A DNA stretch of 64,000 bases from Verrucomicrobiaceae bacterium (GTDB lineage: Bacteria > Verrucomicrobiota > Verrucomicrobiia > Chthoniobacterales > JAATET01), in assembly GCA_027488755.1 (NCBI GenBank), contig JAIYAZ010000135.1, positions 54,028 to 118,027 on the forward strand. The letters are read 5' to 3'. Under the pieces are notes generated by a model. The model saw nothing but the letters and a program-made list of their open reading frames with translations, had not been told where the DNA came from and searched no databases. Positions 8,918-17,292 of this stretch are shown here, piece after piece (position 1 is the first letter of the stretch; each line of letters opens with the position of its first letter). Position numbers and translations under genes: made by a program.

Positions 8918-9277
8918 TCACGCAAGGTAGGTGTCGGCGTGGTCGTAGGGCGGGGCGCAGCAGCAGAGAAACACGAGATCGGTCGTGGCGGTGATCTCGT
9001 GCCACGCGCCGGGCGGAATGAGAATGGCGTCTCCGGGGCCGACCGGTCGGGTCGCGCCGTCGATCTCCATGGTGCCGGTTCCTTCGAGGAGAAAGTAGAT
9101 TTCCTCGGCAAGCCGGTGGTAGTGCCGCTGCGTCGCGGTGCCGGCGGGCACGCGGGCCTCGGCGAGGCTTTGGTTCTGCACGGGGGCGTTGGTGCGGTCG
9201 AGGAGGCTGCGGATGGTCGAGCCGTCCTTGGTGGTAAAGGGTTTTTGGCTGGAAAGGTTCTGGATGGTCATGGACAT
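8918..9277 (-). CDS. small single-domain cupin protein
   Basis: A 119-residue cupin_2-type beta-barrel. The metal-binding motifs are visible: HYHRLAEEIYFLLEGTG (first motif, two His and one Glu) and PPGAWHEIT (second motif, His). The C-terminal CCCAPPYDHADTY is typical of small cupins with unknown substrate. An in-frame ATG at 9271 is an alternative start. It is divergent from the SDR gene with only 9 bases between the two starts, so the promoters must overlap or lie within the genes. A sugar or small-molecule binding role is possible but unproven. Confidence 0.8.
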   Translation of the reverse strand: MSMTIQNLSSQKPFTTKDGSTIRSLLDRTNAPVQNQSLAEARVPAGTATQRHYHRLAEEIYFLLEGTGTMEIDGATRPVGPGDAILIPPGAWHEITATTDLVFLCCCAPPYDHADTYLA

Positions 9278-9286
9278 TGCCGACCT

Positions 9287-10099
9287 ATGAAATTTTTCGC
9301 GGGTTGCACAGCGCTGATCACCGGGGCCTCTTCCGGGCTGGGGGCGGAGTTTGCCCGCCAGCTCGCCCCGCAGGCGCAGTCGCTTGTGCTGGTGGCCCGT
9401 CGGCACGACCGCCTTGAGGCCCTCCGGGCCGAGCTCTCCGGGGCCTATCCCGGTCTGGCCGTATTTACCTACGTCCTTGATCTCGCGGATGCCGAGGCGC
9501 GTCTGGGCTTCGTGCGTTGGCTCAACGAGCAGGGCATCGTCGTGGATTTTCTCGTGAACAACGCGGGCCTTGGTGACCACGGCCCGTTTGAAAGCAGTGA
9601 GTGGGACCGGGTGCGCGCCATGCTCGACGTGAACGTTGCGGCCCTCACCCACCTCACGCACGCGCTCCTGCCCATGCTGCACGGGGCGGGCCGCGCGGCC
9701 ATTCTCAACGTGAGCTCGGTCGCCAGCTTTTTCCCGCTGCCGAATCTGGCCGTCTACGCGGCGACGAAGGCCTACGTGACGAGTTTCTCCGAGGCGCTGC
9801 GCATGGAACTGCGCGACACGGGCGTCTCGGTCACGGCGTTGTGCCCGGGGCCGGTGCACACCGAGTTTTTTGACGTGGCCACCCGGCCCGGCGATGAGGG
9901 CAATGCCGCGCACTACGAGACCATGCCCGCGTTTCGGGTGACCCCCGAAGAGGCGGTGGCCGAGGGATTGGCCGCGGTGGCGAGGGATCGCGCCCGGGTG
10001 ATTCCGGGCCCGCTCCTGGCGGCCGCGGTGGCCGTGGCGGCGCTGGTGCCTTTTTTTTTGGTTCGACAGATTCTTCAGGCCAGTCGCGCGCGTATCTAA
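9287..10099 (+). CDS. short-chain dehydrogenase/reductase with C-terminal membrane segment
   Basis: A 270-residue classical SDR: the NAD(P)-binding motif TGASSGLG is near residues 12-19, NNAG is near residue 90, the catalytic serine lies in NVSSVAS and the YxxxK motif in YAATK. The C-terminus carries a hydrophobic helix (LLAAAVAVAALVPFFL), giving a possible membrane-tethered ketoreductase of the DltE/YdfG type. The ATG at 9287 is supported by the immediate Rossmann motif; the long upstream extension in the track is antisense to the cupin gene. The substrate cannot be deduced. Confidence 0.85.
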   Translation: MKFFAGCTALITGASSGLGAEFARQLAPQAQSLVLVARRHDRLEALRAELSGAYPGLAVFTYVLDLADAEARLGFVRWLNEQGIVVDFLVNNAGLGDHGPFESSEWDRVRAMLDVNVAALTHLTHALLPMLHGAGRAAILNVSSVASFFPLPNLAVYAATKAYVTSFSEALRMELRDTGVSVTALCPGPVHTEFFDVATRPGDEGNAAHYETMPAFRVTPEEAVAEGLAAVARDRARVIPGPLLAAAVAVAALVPFFLVRQILQASRARI

Positions 10100-10141
10100 G
10101 ATATCAAACCGCTCGAACACTCCAACTTTGACCATTCTCTG

Positions 10142-11167
10142 GTGAAAAACCTTCCCAAGCTTCGCAACCTTGCCAGCGGCCTCGAGGCCGGGGTGACGTT
10201 CAAGCAGACCTTCGACCTCATCAACCCGCATCTCTACAGCGTGGAGGAGCGCATCCGCCAGCAGGCGCGGGCGTTCGATCCGGCGGTGGAGGGCTACGTG
10301 GCCTACGCGGTGAATTCCGGCGGCAAACGGCTGCGGCCGGCGCTGGCCCTGCTCGCGGGCGGTGCCACGGGGAAGATCACCACGGGGCATGTCGACGTGG
10401 CGGTCATTCTGGAGCTCATCCACGTCGCCACCCTCGTCCACGACGACATCATGGACGGCGCGGAAACCCGCCGCGACCAGCCCACGGCCAACGCGAAGTG
10501 GGGCAACTCCCTCAGCGTGCTGCTGGGCGACTGCCTCTTCGCCCACGCGCTGCGGCTTTCCACGAATTTTTCGAACAACGAGATTTGCCGCATCGTCTCC
10601 GAGGCCTCCGCGGAGGTTTGCTCGGGCGAGATCATCCAGACCCAGCGTCGCTTCGACCTCAATCTCTCGCTGCCGGACTACTACAAGATCATCGAGATGA
10701 AGACGGCGGCCCTTTTTGCGGCGGCCTGCGAGCTCGGCGCCTTCATCAGCGAGGCCAGCCCGGAGATCATCAGCGCGCTGAAAACCTTCGGCTCCCGCCT
10801 GGGGGTGGCCTACCAGATTTACGACGACATTCTCGACATCGCGGGTGACGAGGAGGAGGTCGGCAAAACCCTCGGCACCGACCTGGAAAAGGGCAAGCTC
10901 ACCCTGCCCGTGCTGCTGCTCCTGCAGTCCTCCGACGAGGCCGCCCGCACGCGGGCCCGCGAGCTCATTCTCAACGAAAACCACTCCGGCCACGAGGAGT
11001 TCGCCGCCCTGCTCAAGTCCAGCGGCGCGATGCGGGCCGCGGTGGAAACCGCCCGTCGCATGGCTCGCGAAGCCCGCGAAGTCCTGAATCCGGTGCCGGC
11101 GAACAAATACCGCAACGGCCTCGTCGCCATCGCGGCGCATCTCGAAACGCTGCTCAGCAAATTCTAG
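10142..11167 (+). CDS. all-trans polyprenyl diphosphate synthase
   Basis: Elongates allylic diphosphates with IPP to make the long isoprenoid tail of menaquinone or a related carrier. The 341-residue protein has both aspartate-rich motifs, LVHDDIMDGAETRRDQPTAN and YQIYDDILDIAGDEEEVG, and the KRLRP substrate-binding segment near the start. It begins at GTG 10142, 42 bases after the SDR. With mqnE and mqnA elsewhere in the window, octaprenyl- or heptaprenyl-diphosphate synthesis for menaquinone is the likely role; chain length cannot be read reliably from sequence. Confidence 0.88.
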   Translation: MKNLPKLRNLASGLEAGVTFKQTFDLINPHLYSVEERIRQQARAFDPAVEGYVAYAVNSGGKRLRPALALLAGGATGKITTGHVDVAVILELIHVATLVHDDIMDGAETRRDQPTANAKWGNSLSVLLGDCLFAHALRLSTNFSNNEICRIVSEASAEVCSGEIIQTQRRFDLNLSLPDYYKIIEMKTAALFAAACELGAFISEASPEIISALKTFGSRLGVAYQIYDDILDIAGDEEEVGKTLGTDLEKGKLTLPVLLLLQSSDEAARTRARELILNENHSGHEEFAALLKSSGAMRAAVETARRMAREAREVLNPVPANKYRNGLVAIAAHLETLLSKF

Positions 11168-11212
11168 GCACGCGGGGTTTCGCCCGCGGCCCGGAGGGGG
11201 TAGCGTGTTTGC

Positions 11213-12166
11213 GTGAGGATGCTTTTCGCCCGCCTGCCGGCCGTCGTCGCGGGGCTTCTTTTCCCCGGCGTGGCCCTGGCGGCGCCGTGGCTTTATCAAT
11301 TGCAGAATCCCGAGCCCGCGCAGGTGGCCGCCTCGGGGTTTCGGGCGGCGGTGCTGGATTATTCGCGCGACGGCACGGAGGCCGGTCGGCTCCCGGCGGA
11401 GGGCGTGCGGGGTTTGGCGCAGGCGGGGATTCGCCCCCTGGCGTATCTCTCGATCGGCGAGGCGGAGAATTACCGCTTTTACTGGCGCACCGCGTGGGAG
11501 CAGCAGCCGCCGGCCTGGCTGGGACGAACGAATCCCGACTGGGCGGGGAATTTTAAGGTGCGCTACTGGGATGCCGCCTGGCGAACGACCGTGCTGCGGC
11601 CTTATCTACGCCGCATTGTCGCACAGGGGTTCCGGGGCGTTTACCTCGATATCATCGACGCCTTTGAATACTGGGCCGACCCCGCCAGCTATGGTCCCGG
11701 GCGAGAGACGTATCGGGCCGGGGATCCCCGCGGCGACCGCGCGGAGGCCGCACGGCGCATGGTCGACCTCGTGCGGTGGATTGCCCGGGAGACGCGGGCA
11801 ACGGCCGGGCAGCACTTTTGGATCGTCCCGCAGAACGGCGAGGAAATCCTACGCTTTGACGCCGCCGGTCGGTATCGGCGCGTGATCAACGGGCTCGGCG
11901 TGGAGGATCTGTTTTTTAACGAAACCCGGCGGAAGTCCGCGGCGGAAACCTCCTATCGGCTCGGCCTCCTCCGACCCCTGCGGGCGGCGGGCAAACGTAT
12001 CCTTTGCGTGGACTACGTGGATACGGGGGACCGCAGTGATCCGGCCAACGCGGCGCGCATCCGGGAGTTTGTGCGGCGCTGCGACGCGGAGGGCTTCGAT
12101 TTCTACGCCGGCCGGAGTGACCGGGCGCTGGATCGCATCAATGCCATCCCCGGGGTGCAGCCGTAG
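11213..12166 (+). CDS. secreted GH114/TM1410-type putative glycosidase
   Basis: A 317-residue exported protein with a signal peptide (FARLPAVVAGLLFPGVALAA) followed by a TIM-barrel-like sequence of the MJ1477/TM1410 (GH114, endo-alpha-1,4-polygalactosaminidase-like) superfamily: RAAVLDYSRDG, AYLSIGEAENYRFYW, GVYLDIIDAFEYW, WIVPQNGEEIL and GLGVEDLFFNE. Acidic residues on these strand ends match the family's proposed catalytic positions. The GTG at 11213 was used; ATG 11219 is an alternative. It might act on amino-sugar exopolysaccharide, which is inference from the family. Confidence 0.75.
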   Translation: MRMLFARLPAVVAGLLFPGVALAAPWLYQLQNPEPAQVAASGFRAAVLDYSRDGTEAGRLPAEGVRGLAQAGIRPLAYLSIGEAENYRFYWRTAWEQQPPAWLGRTNPDWAGNFKVRYWDAAWRTTVLRPYLRRIVAQGFRGVYLDIIDAFEYWADPASYGPGRETYRAGDPRGDRAEAARRMVDLVRWIARETRATAGQHFWIVPQNGEEILRFDAAGRYRRVINGLGVEDLFFNETRRKSAAETSYRLGLLRPLRAAGKRILCVDYVDTGDRSDPANAARIREFVRRCDAEGFDFYAGRSDRALDRINAIPGVQP

Positions 12167-12175
12167 GGCGCGCGC

Positions 12176-12406
12176 TTACTCGAGGATCTCGAGGGCAATG
12201 TGCTGGCCCTTTTTCTGGGCGGAGGCGTGCATCAACGTGCGCAGCGCTTGGATGGTGTGACCGCCCTTGCCGATGATTTTCGGGAGGTCGGATTTGCGGG
12301 CCGCGAGGAGGAAAACGGTTTTGTCGCCCTCCTCCTTGCGCGTGACCACGATCTCGTCGGGGTATTCGACGAGCTTCCCAACGACGTAGTGAAGAAATTC
12401 CTCCAC
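12176..12406 (-). CDS. khpA: KH-domain RNA-binding protein KhpA
   Basis: A 76-residue single KH domain with the signature DLPKIIGKGGHTIQALRTLM (GxxG loop GKGG). KhpA proteins bind RNA, often with KhpB, and affect cell division and sRNA regulation. It starts with GTG 20 bases after rpsP, the usual order ffh-rpsP-khpA; the rimM, trmD and rplS genes that commonly follow are absent, and the next gene downstream is on the other strand. Confidence 0.92.
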   Translation of the reverse strand: MEEFLHYVVGKLVEYPDEIVVTRKEEGDKTVFLLAARKSDLPKIIGKGGHTIQALRTLMHASAQKKGQHIALEILE

Positions 12407-12426
12407 GGGTCGAGGGGCGGGGCGCC

Positions 12427-12684
12427 TTAAGCGGCGACCTCGGCCTTTTTGCGGGCCTTGGTGATGATGCTGCCGACGGTCTGCGAAGGGCGGGCGCCGA
12501 CGCCGACCCAGTAGTTCGCGCGGTCGAGCTCGAGCGAGAAGTTCTCGCCTTCCTTCTTCGGATCGTAGGTGCCGATGATCTCGATGAAACGTCCGTCGCG
12601 CGGCATGCGCTGATCGGCCACCACGATCTTGTAATACGGGTGGTTGCGGGCGCCTTCGCGCTTGAGTCGGATTGCTACGGCCAT
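12427..12684 (-). CDS. rpsP: 30S ribosomal protein S16
   Basis: An 85-residue S16 with the family start MAVAIRLKREGARNHPYYKI, the RFIEIIGTYDP strand and the WVGVGARPSQTV segment. It assembles into the 30S body. It follows ffh across a 61-base gap that holds the heptad tract 12692-12719, and its start has no Shine-Dalgarno motif (CTCAACCAGCACAATG). Confidence 0.97.
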   Translation of the reverse strand: MAVAIRLKREGARNHPYYKIVVADQRMPRDGRFIEIIGTYDPKKEGENFSLELDRANYWVGVGARPSQTVGSIITKARKKAEVAA

Positions 12685-12691
12685 TGTGCTG

Positions 12692-12719
12692 GTTGAGAGT
12701 TTGGAGTTGAGAGTTGAGA
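12692..12719. repeat. heptad tract R1 in the ffh-rpsP gap
   Basis: Four contiguous 7-bp units on the plus strand: GTTGAGA, GTTTGGA, GTTGAGA, GTTGAGA. On the mRNA strand this reads TCTCAAC/TCCAAAC, free of G. It forms most of the rpsP leader. Confidence 0.9.
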
Positions 12720-12745
12720 GGAAAATGGGTGACCGCGTCGAGCGG

Positions 12746-14077
12746 CTATTTCATTCCCGGTAGTCCGGCCCGGCGGGCTTGGGCCATCATTTTTTTCATG
12801 TTGCCCGCCTTTTTCATCATCTTCCTCATCTGGTCGAACCGCAGAAGAAGATTGTTTACCTCGGTGACGCTGGTGCCGCTGCCACGGGCGATCCGCTGGC
12901 GTCGGCGCGCATTCAGCATCTCGGGCCGTGCGCGCTCGCCGGGGGTCATGGAGAGAATGATCGCCTCCACCCGTTTGAGCTGCCCCTCGTCAATCGAGGA
13001 ATCCTTGAGATTAGCCATCCCGGGCATCATGCCAAGCAGATTTTCCAGGGGGCCCATGCGTTTGAGCATCTTGAACTGCTGGAGGAAGTCCTCGAGGTCG
13101 AATCCGCCGCTCTGCAGTTTTTTCTGCATGCGCACGGCGTCCTCCTCGGAGATGGCCTCGGCGGCCTTTTCGACGAGACTGACGACGTCGCCCATGCCGA
13201 GGATGCGGCCGGCGAGCCGATCGGGGTGAAAGGGTTCGAACTGATCGAGCTTTTCGCCGACGCCGGCGAATTTGATCGGCCGCTGCGTGACGGCGCGCAG
13301 CGAGAGCGCCGCACCGCCGCGGGCGTCGCCGTCGAGCTTGGTGAGGATGATGCCGGTGAGGCCGAGGGCGGCATGAAAATGCTCCGCGACCGAGACCGCC
13401 TGCTGACCGGTGGCAGCGTCGCAGACGAGCAGCACCTCCTGCGGCTGGAGGAATTCCTTCAGTCGCTTGAGTTCCTGGACGAGCGGTTCGTCGATTTCCT
13501 GGCGGCCGGCGGTGTCGAAGATCTGGACGTTGCCGCCGGTTTCCTCGGCCCACGTGAGGGCGCGGCGGGCGACGGCGAGGACGTCCTTTTCGGCGGGGTC
13601 GGGGGTGAAGACGTTCGCGTTGATCTGCCGGCCAAGGGTGGCGAGCTGCTCGATGGCGGCGGGGCGCAGAAGGTCGCAGGCGATGAGGTTGGGCGTGCGG
13701 CCCTGGGTCTTCAGCCAGCGGGCGAGTTTGGCGGAGGAGGTCGTCTTGCCGGCGCCGTTGAGGCCGACGACGAGGATGCGCGCGGGCTTGTCGAGATTGA
13801 GCGGCTCGGCGTCGCCGCCGAGGAGGGCGATGAGTTCATCGTGAAAGATTTTCACGATCTGCTGCCCGGGCGTGATGCTGCGCAGGACGTCCTCGCCGAG
13901 CGATTTTTCCTTCACGCGGGCGATAAAGTCCTTCGCGACCTGGAAGTGGACGTCAGCGTCGAGCAGGGCGAGGCGGACCTCGCGCATGGCGTCGGTGACG
14001 TTGGCCTCGCTGATGCGTCCGTGGCCGCGCAGGTCCTTGAAGACGTCCTGCAGTTTATCGGAAAGGCGGCTGAACAT
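12746..14077 (-). CDS. ffh: signal recognition particle GTPase Ffh (SRP54)
   Basis: Co-translational targeting GTPase that binds signal peptides and 4.5S RNA. Its 443 residues show the N domain (FSRLSDKLQDVFKDLRGHG), P-loop GLNGAGKTTSSAKLA, DTAGRQEID, TKLDGDARGG and a C-terminal M domain with the GSGTSVTEVNNLL RNA-binding segment and a methionine-rich tail (QMRKMMKKAGNMKKMM). Length and order are typical. The start follows the heptad tract R2 and has no Shine-Dalgarno motif. Confidence 0.97.
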   Translation of the reverse strand: MFSRLSDKLQDVFKDLRGHGRISEANVTDAMREVRLALLDADVHFQVAKDFIARVKEKSLGEDVLRSITPGQQIVKIFHDELIALLGGDAEPLNLDKPARILVVGLNGAGKTTSSAKLARWLKTQGRTPNLIACDLLRPAAIEQLATLGRQINANVFTPDPAEKDVLAVARRALTWAEETGGNVQIFDTAGRQEIDEPLVQELKRLKEFLQPQEVLLVCDAATGQQAVSVAEHFHAALGLTGIILTKLDGDARGGAALSLRAVTQRPIKFAGVGEKLDQFEPFHPDRLAGRILGMGDVVSLVEKAAEAISEEDAVRMQKKLQSGGFDLEDFLQQFKMLKRMGPLENLLGMMPGMANLKDSSIDEGQLKRVEAIILSMTPGERARPEMLNARRRQRIARGSGTSVTEVNNLLLRFDQMRKMMKKAGNMKKMMAQARRAGLPGMK

Positions 14078-14081
14078 GCTT

Positions 14082-14116
14082 GGGTCTAAGGTCTAGGGTT
14101 TCGGGTCCAAAGTCGA
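14082..14116. repeat. heptad tract R2 in the thiS-ffh gap
   Basis: Five contiguous 7-bp units on the plus strand: GGGTCTA, AGGTCTA, GGGTTTC, GGGTCCA, AAGTCGA (consensus RRGTYYA with one deviating unit). It fills nearly the whole 42-base gap between the thiS stop and the ffh start. Confidence 0.88.
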
Positions 14117-14119
14117 ATG

Positions 14120-14320
14120 TTACCCGCCGGCGACGACGCGCAGGAGCTCGATGCGGTCGCCTTCGGCCAGCGGGCGGGCGGGCCACTCCGAGCGGTGGAG
14201 GGCGGTGCCGTTGTGCTCGATGAGGAGGGTGGGGGCGGGCAGCGCGAGCTCGGTGACCATGTCGGCCACGGTGCGGGCGGTGGGGAGTTCGCGGGTTTCG
14301 CCGTTGACGAGGATCTGCAC
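14120..14320 (-). CDS. thiS: ThiS-like sulfur carrier protein
   Basis: A 66-residue ubiquitin-fold protein beginning MQILVNGETRELP and ending in the diagnostic GG (LLRVVAGG), which is adenylated and thiocarboxylated to donate sulfur for thiazole formation or another pathway. It starts with GTG. No thiF, thiG, thiH or moeB gene is nearby, so assignment to thiamine rather than another sulfur-relay system rests on similarity alone. It lies 1 base after the upstream hypothetical gene and 42 bases before ffh. Confidence 0.8.
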   Translation of the reverse strand: MQILVNGETRELPTARTVADMVTELALPAPTLLIEHNGTALHRSEWPARPLAEGDRIELLRVVAGG

Positions 14321-14321
14321 G

Positions 14322-14804
14322 TCAGAATCCCTGGGCGCGGGCGAGGCGTTGCAGCTCGACCTGGAAGGCGAGCACGTCGCGCTCGGCGGGGCGGTAGCCG
14401 AGGGTGGTGGGGTCGAGGCCGAGGCGGCCCATTTGGTCGAGATACCACGCGGCGGTTTCGCCGTCGGAGAACGTGACCCGGCCGCTGATGAGCGCGCTGG
14501 GTTTGGTGATCTGGTCGATGGTGACGTTCACCTTCCCGCCGGCGGGAGGAAGGGGTAGGTCGTCGTCCGCGGGGAGGGGGGCCTCGCCGGGCAGCGGCTC
14601 CGGTGCGGCCTCGGCGGCGGGCTCGGGCGCGGGAGGCTCCGGCTCCTTGAGGGAAAGTTTGAGGTCGTCGACGAGCAGGCGGGTGTCGAGGTAGGTGAGC
14701 GTGAGCTGAAAGTCCTCGCGCAGGCGGCGCTGAACGTCGGAGAGGCTCGCGCCGTCGGCGAGCCATTGGGCGACGGCGGTGGTTTGGGCGTCGGTCAATG
14801 TCAT
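14322..14804 (-). CDS. hypothetical protein with Pro/Glu-rich linker
   Basis: A 160-residue protein of unrecognised family. The N-terminus is helical (TDAQTTAVAQWLADGASLSDVQRRLREDF), followed by a low-complexity Pro/Glu/Ala linker (about residues 55-90) and a C-terminal domain with two strands (KVNVTIDQITKPSALISGRVTF) and a helix. No signal peptide or membrane segment. The ATG at 14804 was chosen over the TTG at 14816. It is closely followed by thiS, but a functional link is not shown. Confidence 0.6.
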   Translation of the reverse strand: MTLTDAQTTAVAQWLADGASLSDVQRRLREDFQLTLTYLDTRLLVDDLKLSLKEPEPPAPEPAAEAAPEPLPGEAPLPADDDLPLPPAGGKVNVTIDQITKPSALISGRVTFSDGETAAWYLDQMGRLGLDPTTLGYRPAERDVLAFQVELQRLARAQGF

Positions 14805-14918
14805 GGCAGAGGCCAATGGTTACGGATTCCGGCGGGCGGTGTCCCGCAAAAATCTCCCGCCGCCCGGCGCGCAAAAAGCATTGCCGGCCCCCGCGGGACC
14901 CGCTTCACAATTCCCAGT

Positions 14919-15572
14919 GTGAGGCGTTTGCTCCCCCTTCTGCTGCTGATCCTCGTCGGAGCGCCGCCGTTGCTGCGCGCGGATTTGATGCGTGATCTCT
15001 CCGCGGCGGATCAGAAGAAGGTGCTGGCGGGCGGGCAGGTGATGACGACGCAGGACGTGCCCGGTTATCCCTGGCCGAAAACGCAGGTGTATCAGCTCGT
15101 GCGCGCCACGCCCGCGCAGGTGATGGCTGTCTTCTTCGATTACGACAACGCCCGCCGCTACATCCCGAACTGCCTCGAGTCGAAGATCACGCGGCGCCTC
15201 TCGCTCCGCTCCGTCGAGGTGAGTTACCTCATCGCGGTGCCGATTCTGGCTGACGAGGCCTACACCGCGCTCAACACGCTCTCCACCGGACCGAATGGTT
15301 CGCTGCGGGTCGACTGGAAGCTGCTGAAGGCCACGAGCATCCTCGAAAGCCATGGCAGCCTCGTGGTCGAGCCGCACGGCCAGGGCGCGATCCTCCGTTA
15401 TTCCAACCTGGTGAAACCCTCCTCCGCCGCGGCGGGCCTGCTGCGGGGCGTCGCGCTGGGGCAGATGCGCGAGACGGTGCAGGCAATCGTGAATCAGGCC
15501 GAGAAACTGTGCCCCGCCGCCGGGTCACCCGACATGAAACGACTGGATGCCGCCCTTGAAGACCGAAGCTGA
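14919..15572 (+). CDS. exported SRPBCC/START-like protein
   Basis: A 217-residue protein with a signal peptide (VRRLLPLLLLILVGAPPLLRA) and a SRPBCC (polyketide-cyclase/START) fold signature: YQLVRATPAQVMAVFFDYDNARRYIPNC followed by a strand-rich body. This fold makes a hydrophobic ligand pocket. The GTG at 14919 was chosen because it begins the signal peptide; the longer track start is antisense to the gene at 14322-14804. It overlaps the next gene by 26 bases, implying co-transcription. The ligand is unknown. Confidence 0.7.
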   Translation: MRRLLPLLLLILVGAPPLLRADLMRDLSAADQKKVLAGGQVMTTQDVPGYPWPKTQVYQLVRATPAQVMAVFFDYDNARRYIPNCLESKITRRLSLRSVEVSYLIAVPILADEAYTALNTLSTGPNGSLRVDWKLLKATSILESHGSLVVEPHGQGAILRYSNLVKPSSAAAGLLRGVALGQMRETVQAIVNQAEKLCPAAGSPDMKRLDAALEDRS

Positions 15573-16461
15573 ACGTTGGTGGGGCCGGGCGTTCGCCGCG
15601 GCGTTGGTTGTCGGCCTGGCGGCGTCGGCGTTCGCGCAGGCGGTGCCGGTGCGTATCGTGGCGGCGAACCTTACCTCCGGAAACCACCAGACCTACTCGC
15701 CGGACAACGGCAACCATTCCAACCCCGAGGGCGCCGGCGCACGCATTCTCCGCGGACTGCGGCCCGATGTCGTGCTGCTGCAGGAGTTCAATACCACGGT
15801 GCCCATGCGCCAGTGGGTGAACGCGACGTTCGGGCCGGAGTTTTCCTTTTTCGTAGAATCCGGCGCGGGCATTCCGAATGGCATCGTGAGCCGCTGGCCG
15901 ATCGTGGAAAGCGGGGAGTGGGACGACGTGGCGATGGACAACCGGGACTTTGCGTGGGCGAAGATCGCGCTGCCCGGCGGAAGGAAGCTGTGGGCCATCA
16001 GCGTGCACTGGTATTCCAAAAAGGCGGCCGTGCGGGCGGAGCAGGCGCGGGCCGTGGCGGCGCTCGTGCGGGAGCGCATTCCGGCGGAGGATCTCGTCGT
16101 GCTGGGCGGGGACTTCAACACCCGCGGAAGCGACGAGGCGGCCTTCGCGGAAGTGGCTCCGCTTTTTGACGTGCACGCGGAGCCGCCCGCGGATGCCCAT
16201 GGCAACGTGAACACCAACTCGCCGCGTAACCGGCCCTACGATTGGGTGCTGGCCGACGCGGAGCTTGCGGCCTGCGCGGTGCCGACGCGAATCGGCGCGG
16301 CGTCCTTTGCCCACGGGCTGGTGTTCGACAGTCGGGTCTTTACGTCCCTGGCGGACGTGCCGCCCGTGCAGCGCGGGGACAGCGCCGCGCCGCAGATGCA
16401 GCACATGGCGGTGGTGCGGGATTTTGCCGTGCCCGCGCCTTCGCCCGCGACGGCCCGCTGA
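15547..16461 (+). CDS. exported endonuclease/exonuclease/phosphatase-fold hydrolase
   Basis: A 304-residue protein with a signal peptide (AFAAALVVGLAASAFA) and the EEP (DNase I-like) fold. Visible motifs are VRIVAANLTS, VVLLQEFN (metal-binding Glu), SRWPIV, VLGGDFNTRG (Asp and Asn) and YDWVLAD. The terminal SDH motif of the family seems degenerate (SFAHGLVFDS). It is likely an extracytoplasmic metal-dependent phosphodiesterase. It overlaps the SRPBCC gene and converges on the VOC-GNAT gene. Confidence 0.8.
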   Translation: MPPLKTEAERWWGRAFAAALVVGLAASAFAQAVPVRIVAANLTSGNHQTYSPDNGNHSNPEGAGARILRGLRPDVVLLQEFNTTVPMRQWVNATFGPEFSFFVESGAGIPNGIVSRWPIVESGEWDDVAMDNRDFAWAKIALPGGRKLWAISVHWYSKKAAVRAEQARAVAALVRERIPAEDLVVLGGDFNTRGSDEAAFAEVAPLFDVHAEPPADAHGNVNTNSPRNRPYDWVLADAELAACAVPTRIGAASFAHGLVFDSRVFTSLADVPPVQRGDSAAPQMQHMAVVRDFAVPAPSPATAR

Positions 16462-16465
16462 GTTG

Positions 16466-17281
16466 TCAGCGAGGGCGTGAAGGCGTCGCGGGGTGAAGCG
16501 TGAGGGCGGACATGCCGTAGAGCCCGGTTTCCGGGCCGCGGAAGCCGAAGCGTTCGTAGAACGAGCCGCGGGCGTGGCCGGTGTAAAGGCCCACGAGGGC
16601 CTTGGGCGGGGCGGCGCGGTGGAGGTAGGCGATGACCTCGTTCATGAGCGCGGTGCCGATGCCGCGGCCTTGATGGTCGGGATGCACGGCGACGTCCATG
16701 ATGTAAAAGAACTGCTGGCCGTCGCCGATGACCCGGGCCATGCCCACGCAGGCTCCGGCGGCATCAAGCGCGACGACGCCGTAGAGGGATTGCGGGAGCG
16801 AGGCGGCGGCGGCCTCGAAGTTCGTGAAGGCCGTCCAGTCCACGGCGGTGGCGAGTTCGCGATGCTCGGCGGCGGTGGGCGTCCGTGGTTCGAGGCGAAG
16901 GCCGGCGAGGGGTTCGCGGTCCGGGAGCGTAAACGCCCGCGACGGCTGGGAAATCCGCAGGCGGTGTCCGTTCAAATCCTGCGCGGTGAATTCGCGGATG
17001 CCCCACGGCATGTTTTCCGGCGGGGCGAGGATCAGCGCGCCGCGGGCGAGCCAGTCGGCGTGCAGGGCGTCCACGTCGCCGACGTGGAGGACGAGCGTGA
17101 CGGGGGCGGTGGGCGCCGCGGTGGCGCAGAGGTAGAGGATCGCTTCGTCCCGGGACACGGATCCGTATTCGTTTTGTCCCCACGTCCAATCGATCGTGAA
17201 TCCGAGCACGTCGTGATAATGGCGCTGCGCCGCCTCGACGTTTGCGACCGGGAGTTGCGCAATCGGGCGGGAGAATTTCAC
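16466..17281 (-). CDS. VOC-GNAT fusion protein
   Basis: A 271-residue two-domain protein. Residues 1-125 form a glyoxalase/bleomycin-resistance (VOC) domain (IAQLPVANVEAAQRHYHDVL, DLNGHRLRIS). Residues 130-271 form a GNAT acetyltransferase with the acetyl-CoA motif VAVHPDHQGRGIGTALM and the C-terminal YERFGFRG. Bleomycin-type resistance uses both a VOC binding protein and a GNAT enzyme, which makes a detoxification role conceivable, but the VOC half could simply sense a ligand. The next gene upstream is another VOC protein. Confidence 0.85.
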   Translation of the reverse strand: MKFSRPIAQLPVANVEAAQRHYHDVLGFTIDWTWGQNEYGSVSRDEAILYLCATAAPTAPVTLVLHVGDVDALHADWLARGALILAPPENMPWGIREFTAQDLNGHRLRISQPSRAFTLPDREPLAGLRLEPRTPTAAEHRELATAVDWTAFTNFEAAAASLPQSLYGVVALDAAGACVGMARVIGDGQQFFYIMDVAVHPDHQGRGIGTALMNEVIAYLHRAAPPKALVGLYTGHARGSFYERFGFRGPETGLYGMSALTLHPATPSRPR

Positions 17282-17292
17282 GGGCCGAGCGC

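Noticed and set aside
16960-16990. GTTCAAATCC resembling a tRNA T-loop
   Set aside because: No acceptor, D or anticodon arms can be built around it and it lies inside a coding gene.
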